64,000 nt of DNA, taken from positions 1 to 64,000 of the forward strand of contig JAUCBJ010007329.1 in the NCBI GenBank assembly GCA_032718475.1, read 5' to 3'. This DNA comes from Nemertoderma westbladi (Eukaryota; Xenacoelomorpha; Nemertodermatida; Nemertodermatidae). Position numbers and translations under genes: made by a program. How positions within the stretch are numbered: position 1 is the stretch's first letter; each line of letters starts with the position of its first letter. The notes beneath the pieces were generated by a model. The model was not told the DNA's origin. It made no database searches and was given only the letters and a program-made list of their open reading frames with translations. Shown here in pieces: positions 62,263 to 64,000 of this stretch.

Positions 62263-63040
62263 TTCGGTATGTGAAGAAATAATTTTATGGATGCTCATTT
62301 ATACATTATCGTCGTATACATTCTGGTCACGTCACTGCAAACTGGATAATAAAGCACCACGCATTAACATAAATGGAAGTAATACATTCTGGAATACGGT
62401 AATTGAAGTTGTTTCCATGTCATTGATTACTTTGCAGCGTCCCCTCCTATAGTCCGCAACGCTGCAAAGTAGTACTTTGCAGTGTTACGAGTGATTTTAT
62501 TTTTTTATATAAATTGTCAAATATGGGGGTCACATAGTTTGCGTTGTCTGCGATAATAAATTTCTGGGTGGAATGATATAAGATATACGGTACGGGTCGG
62601 GTGGGGTCGGGTCGGCTGTGTTCAATAACCTTGGCTCCACAGTGCTACGACACGACGTACCTTAGGGCATGCCATGTACCCCCACGGGTGGGGTAGGTAC
62701 AACAATAAAGCCTTACTTAGGCCTATAGTAAAGCCTAGAGACGTTCGTTGGATACGTGTATGTGATGCTACGCCCTTAACGTAGTATAGCCAGGCCACAA
62801 CCAGTCGAAAGACACGGCCTCCAAGGGAGGCCCAAAGGGCGCCCTCATCCAAGTCATCCTATTGGTGGAAACAGACTAGCTCTGTAGCTTAAAGACATAT
62901 TGCTTATATACATATTATATTACCACATGCCTTGCTTTTATATTGCTATTCATTTTGCTCTTATCCATTACCGCCTTTCGTTTATTTTGATTACTCGTCT
63001 TGTTGTTGCTGTATTTTTCTTGATTTTGATTTTCTGTACA

Positions 63041-63146
63041 ATGGAAGATAACTGTGTCGTTTGTCTACGGATTGTTGGAAGGAGGCAGGAAGCCCTGCAA
63101 TGCGATGAGTGTAGTCGATGGCAGCATCGGAAGTGTGGGAATTCAG
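63041..63146 (+). CDS. PHD-finger protein, exon 1 (partial gene)
   Basis: It starts at ATG (ACAATGG context) and encodes MEDNCVVCLRIVGRR then QEALQCDECSRWQHRKCGNS, followed by a donor TTCAG|GTAAAG. The C-x2-C...C-x2-C...H-x2-C spacing is the first two-thirds of a C4HC3 PHD-type finger. The QEALQCDxCxxWQHRxC wording is common in animal proteins that combine this finger with MULE/FLYWCH-type transposase-derived domains, so domesticated or transposon origin is possible. Nothing of those domains is in the window. It leaves in phase 1, compatible with the exon at 63895. Confidence 0.75.
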
Positions 63147-63180
63147 GTAAAGTGGTGTTCATTTTAAAAACATAATTATT

Positions 63181-63312
63181 TATTACATGGGAAAAAAAGT
63201 AGAACTTTTTTTCACTAATCTCGAGGCATTTTATTTACCGAGCGTCAGCGAGGTTAATAAAGGACCGAGAGAATATTGAAAAAAAATGTTCTACGTTTTT
63301 TCCCATGTAATA
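63181..63312. mobile_element. Palindromic MITE in the PHD-gene intron
   Basis: TATTACATGGGAAAAAAAGT faces ACGTTTTTTCCCATGTAATA. The arms continue AGAACTTTTTTTCA / TGAAAAAAAATGTTCT. The loop holds TACCGAGCGTCAGCGAGG, the same motif class as at 62212 and 31500. Confidence 0.8.
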
Positions 63313-63397
63313 CGTGATTTTATTCTTAAATCGGTGCTTTTTTGTTGCTTAATTCTTTAATAAAACGTACAGCGATATAGTGGTACAAAATAAATTT

Positions 63398-63760
63398 AAC
63401 TATTTACATACTTGTGTGTAAAGTAGCACTTTACAATGTGATGATCCGATTGCATTGTTACACGAACGAACGTTAGTGAGTGAGTGAAAATAAAGCCATG
63501 AGGATCAGAATACTGTAAAGTACTTTGCAACAAGTATGTATGTAGTTTTATTCCAAAATTTTAATATAACGAAATTATGTACATATACCTTCCTTATAAG
63601 TGATAGAAACTGCATAAATTATATTAGTTGCTGCATAAATAAATGTAAAAATGACTCTAAATGACTCTCTAAAGTTGTGAAGTGCTAAATATCAACTCGC
63701 TGTTAATACATACTTACGGCGTTGAGTAATCTTACAATTTTGGAATAATTTAATTTTCAT
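63398..63760. repeat. Dispersed inverted-repeat element, copy without the array insertion
   Basis: It matches array copy A from about 1545 to 1815 and then 2090 to 2165, skipping about 275 bp in between. Order: CTATTTACATACTTGTGTG, AAAGTAGCACTTTACAATG, GTTAGTGAGTGAGTGAAAAT, TTATTCCAAAAT, AAATGTAAAAATGAC, CTCTAAAGTTGTGAAGTGCT, ACAATTTTGGAATAA. It lies in the PHD-gene intron. Confidence 0.75.
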
Positions 63761-63894
63761 TTAATATATTATATTACATATTTAATTTCAATTACATATT
63801 TAATTTCAAATTACTGTACTCTTTCATAACTCCATTATAATTTACACATAACATAACGCATGGGCATAACTACAAGATTACCTATTATCTCTAG

Positions 63895-64000
63895 GTATTA
63901 CGCAAGCCCAATATAGGGAATTAAAGAGACAGATGGACGGAGATTTCGAGTAGAAATGTTTTAATTGTTCGCGGTCTAGAGTCCAGCAGGAGGGAGAGCT
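63895..64000 (+). pseudogene. PHD-finger protein, exon 2 with in-frame TAG (runs off window)
   Basis: After an acceptor (TTATCTCTAG, ending 63894) the exon continues the frame of exon 1: ITQAQYRELKRQMDGDFE, then TAG at 63951-63953, then KCFNCSRSRVQQEGE to the window end. The CxxC after the stop supplies the last two zinc ligands of the PHD finger, and these fingers usually have a Trp just before it. The TAG is one base from the Trp codon TGG. So either the gene is a recent pseudogene, this is a base-call error, or the exon is not used. The frame is otherwise open to the window end. Confidence 0.65.

Noticed and set aside
62462-62482. 21-bp palindrome CTGCAAAGTAGTACTTTGCAG
   Set aside because: It is probably a decayed piece of the AAAGTAGCACTTTACAGTG repeat; too short to call separately.

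Overview
This is an AT-rich animal (metazoan) genomic window. The evidence is two recognisable animal genes with GT-AG introns, remnants of animal-type transposons and non-LTR retrotransposons, and no operon-like packing. A slouch/NKX1 homeobox gene plus an LRCH gene fits a bilaterian invertebrate, probably marine. I cannot name the species from sequence alone.

Layout: 1-13.0 kb is a tandem array of 2.6-3.6 kb non-coding units (four copies, one of them chimeric), with a degraded fifth copy at 17.8-19.6 kb. Between them lies a 3.4 kb minisatellite of 42-bp monomers arranged in 168-bp higher-order units. At 23.6-26.7 kb on the minus strand is a compact three-exon NKX1/slouch homeobox gene, supported by an exact match to homeodomain landmarks and phase-compatible splice sites. 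26.7-36.3 kb is gene-poor and carries several foldback and terminal-inverted-repeat (TIR) elements. 36.3-47.9 kb, minus strand, is a two-exon LRCH gene (leucine-rich repeats plus calponin homology domain). Its 8.9 kb intron holds LINE debris and a Russian-doll insertion: a foldback repeat, split by a 5.0 kb hAT element, whose own transposase gene is split by two smaller elements.

48.0-59.7 kb, starting only about 120 bp upstream of the LRCH start codon, is a second nest of TIR elements about 11.7 kb long. 59.7-63.0 kb is mainly repeats. From 63.0 kb to the window end, plus strand, are the first two exons of a PHD-finger protein of a type often seen with transposase-like domains; its second exon carries an in-frame TAG where a Trp is expected.

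The most unusual signal is a group of non-autonomous elements that share a CAGT-type end and (in three of four cases) a perfect 5-bp target duplication. Each carries its own vocabulary of short subterminal repeats, palindromic in three of them: TGTCAATATTGACA, AGTCCAATATTGGACT, CGCCTAATTAGGCG, and AATTCAACTTT-type repeats. Other elements in the window show the same design with other words (CTGTAACG, GGAGCC, GATCCCG, TTCGCCC, CACCTCGCCGCA). Two further unexplained dispersed signals are a short repeat ending ACCAAAACAATAAAC and a GAGCGCAGCGAGG motif that sits in hairpins. The two host genes are not functionally linked in any way the sequence shows.
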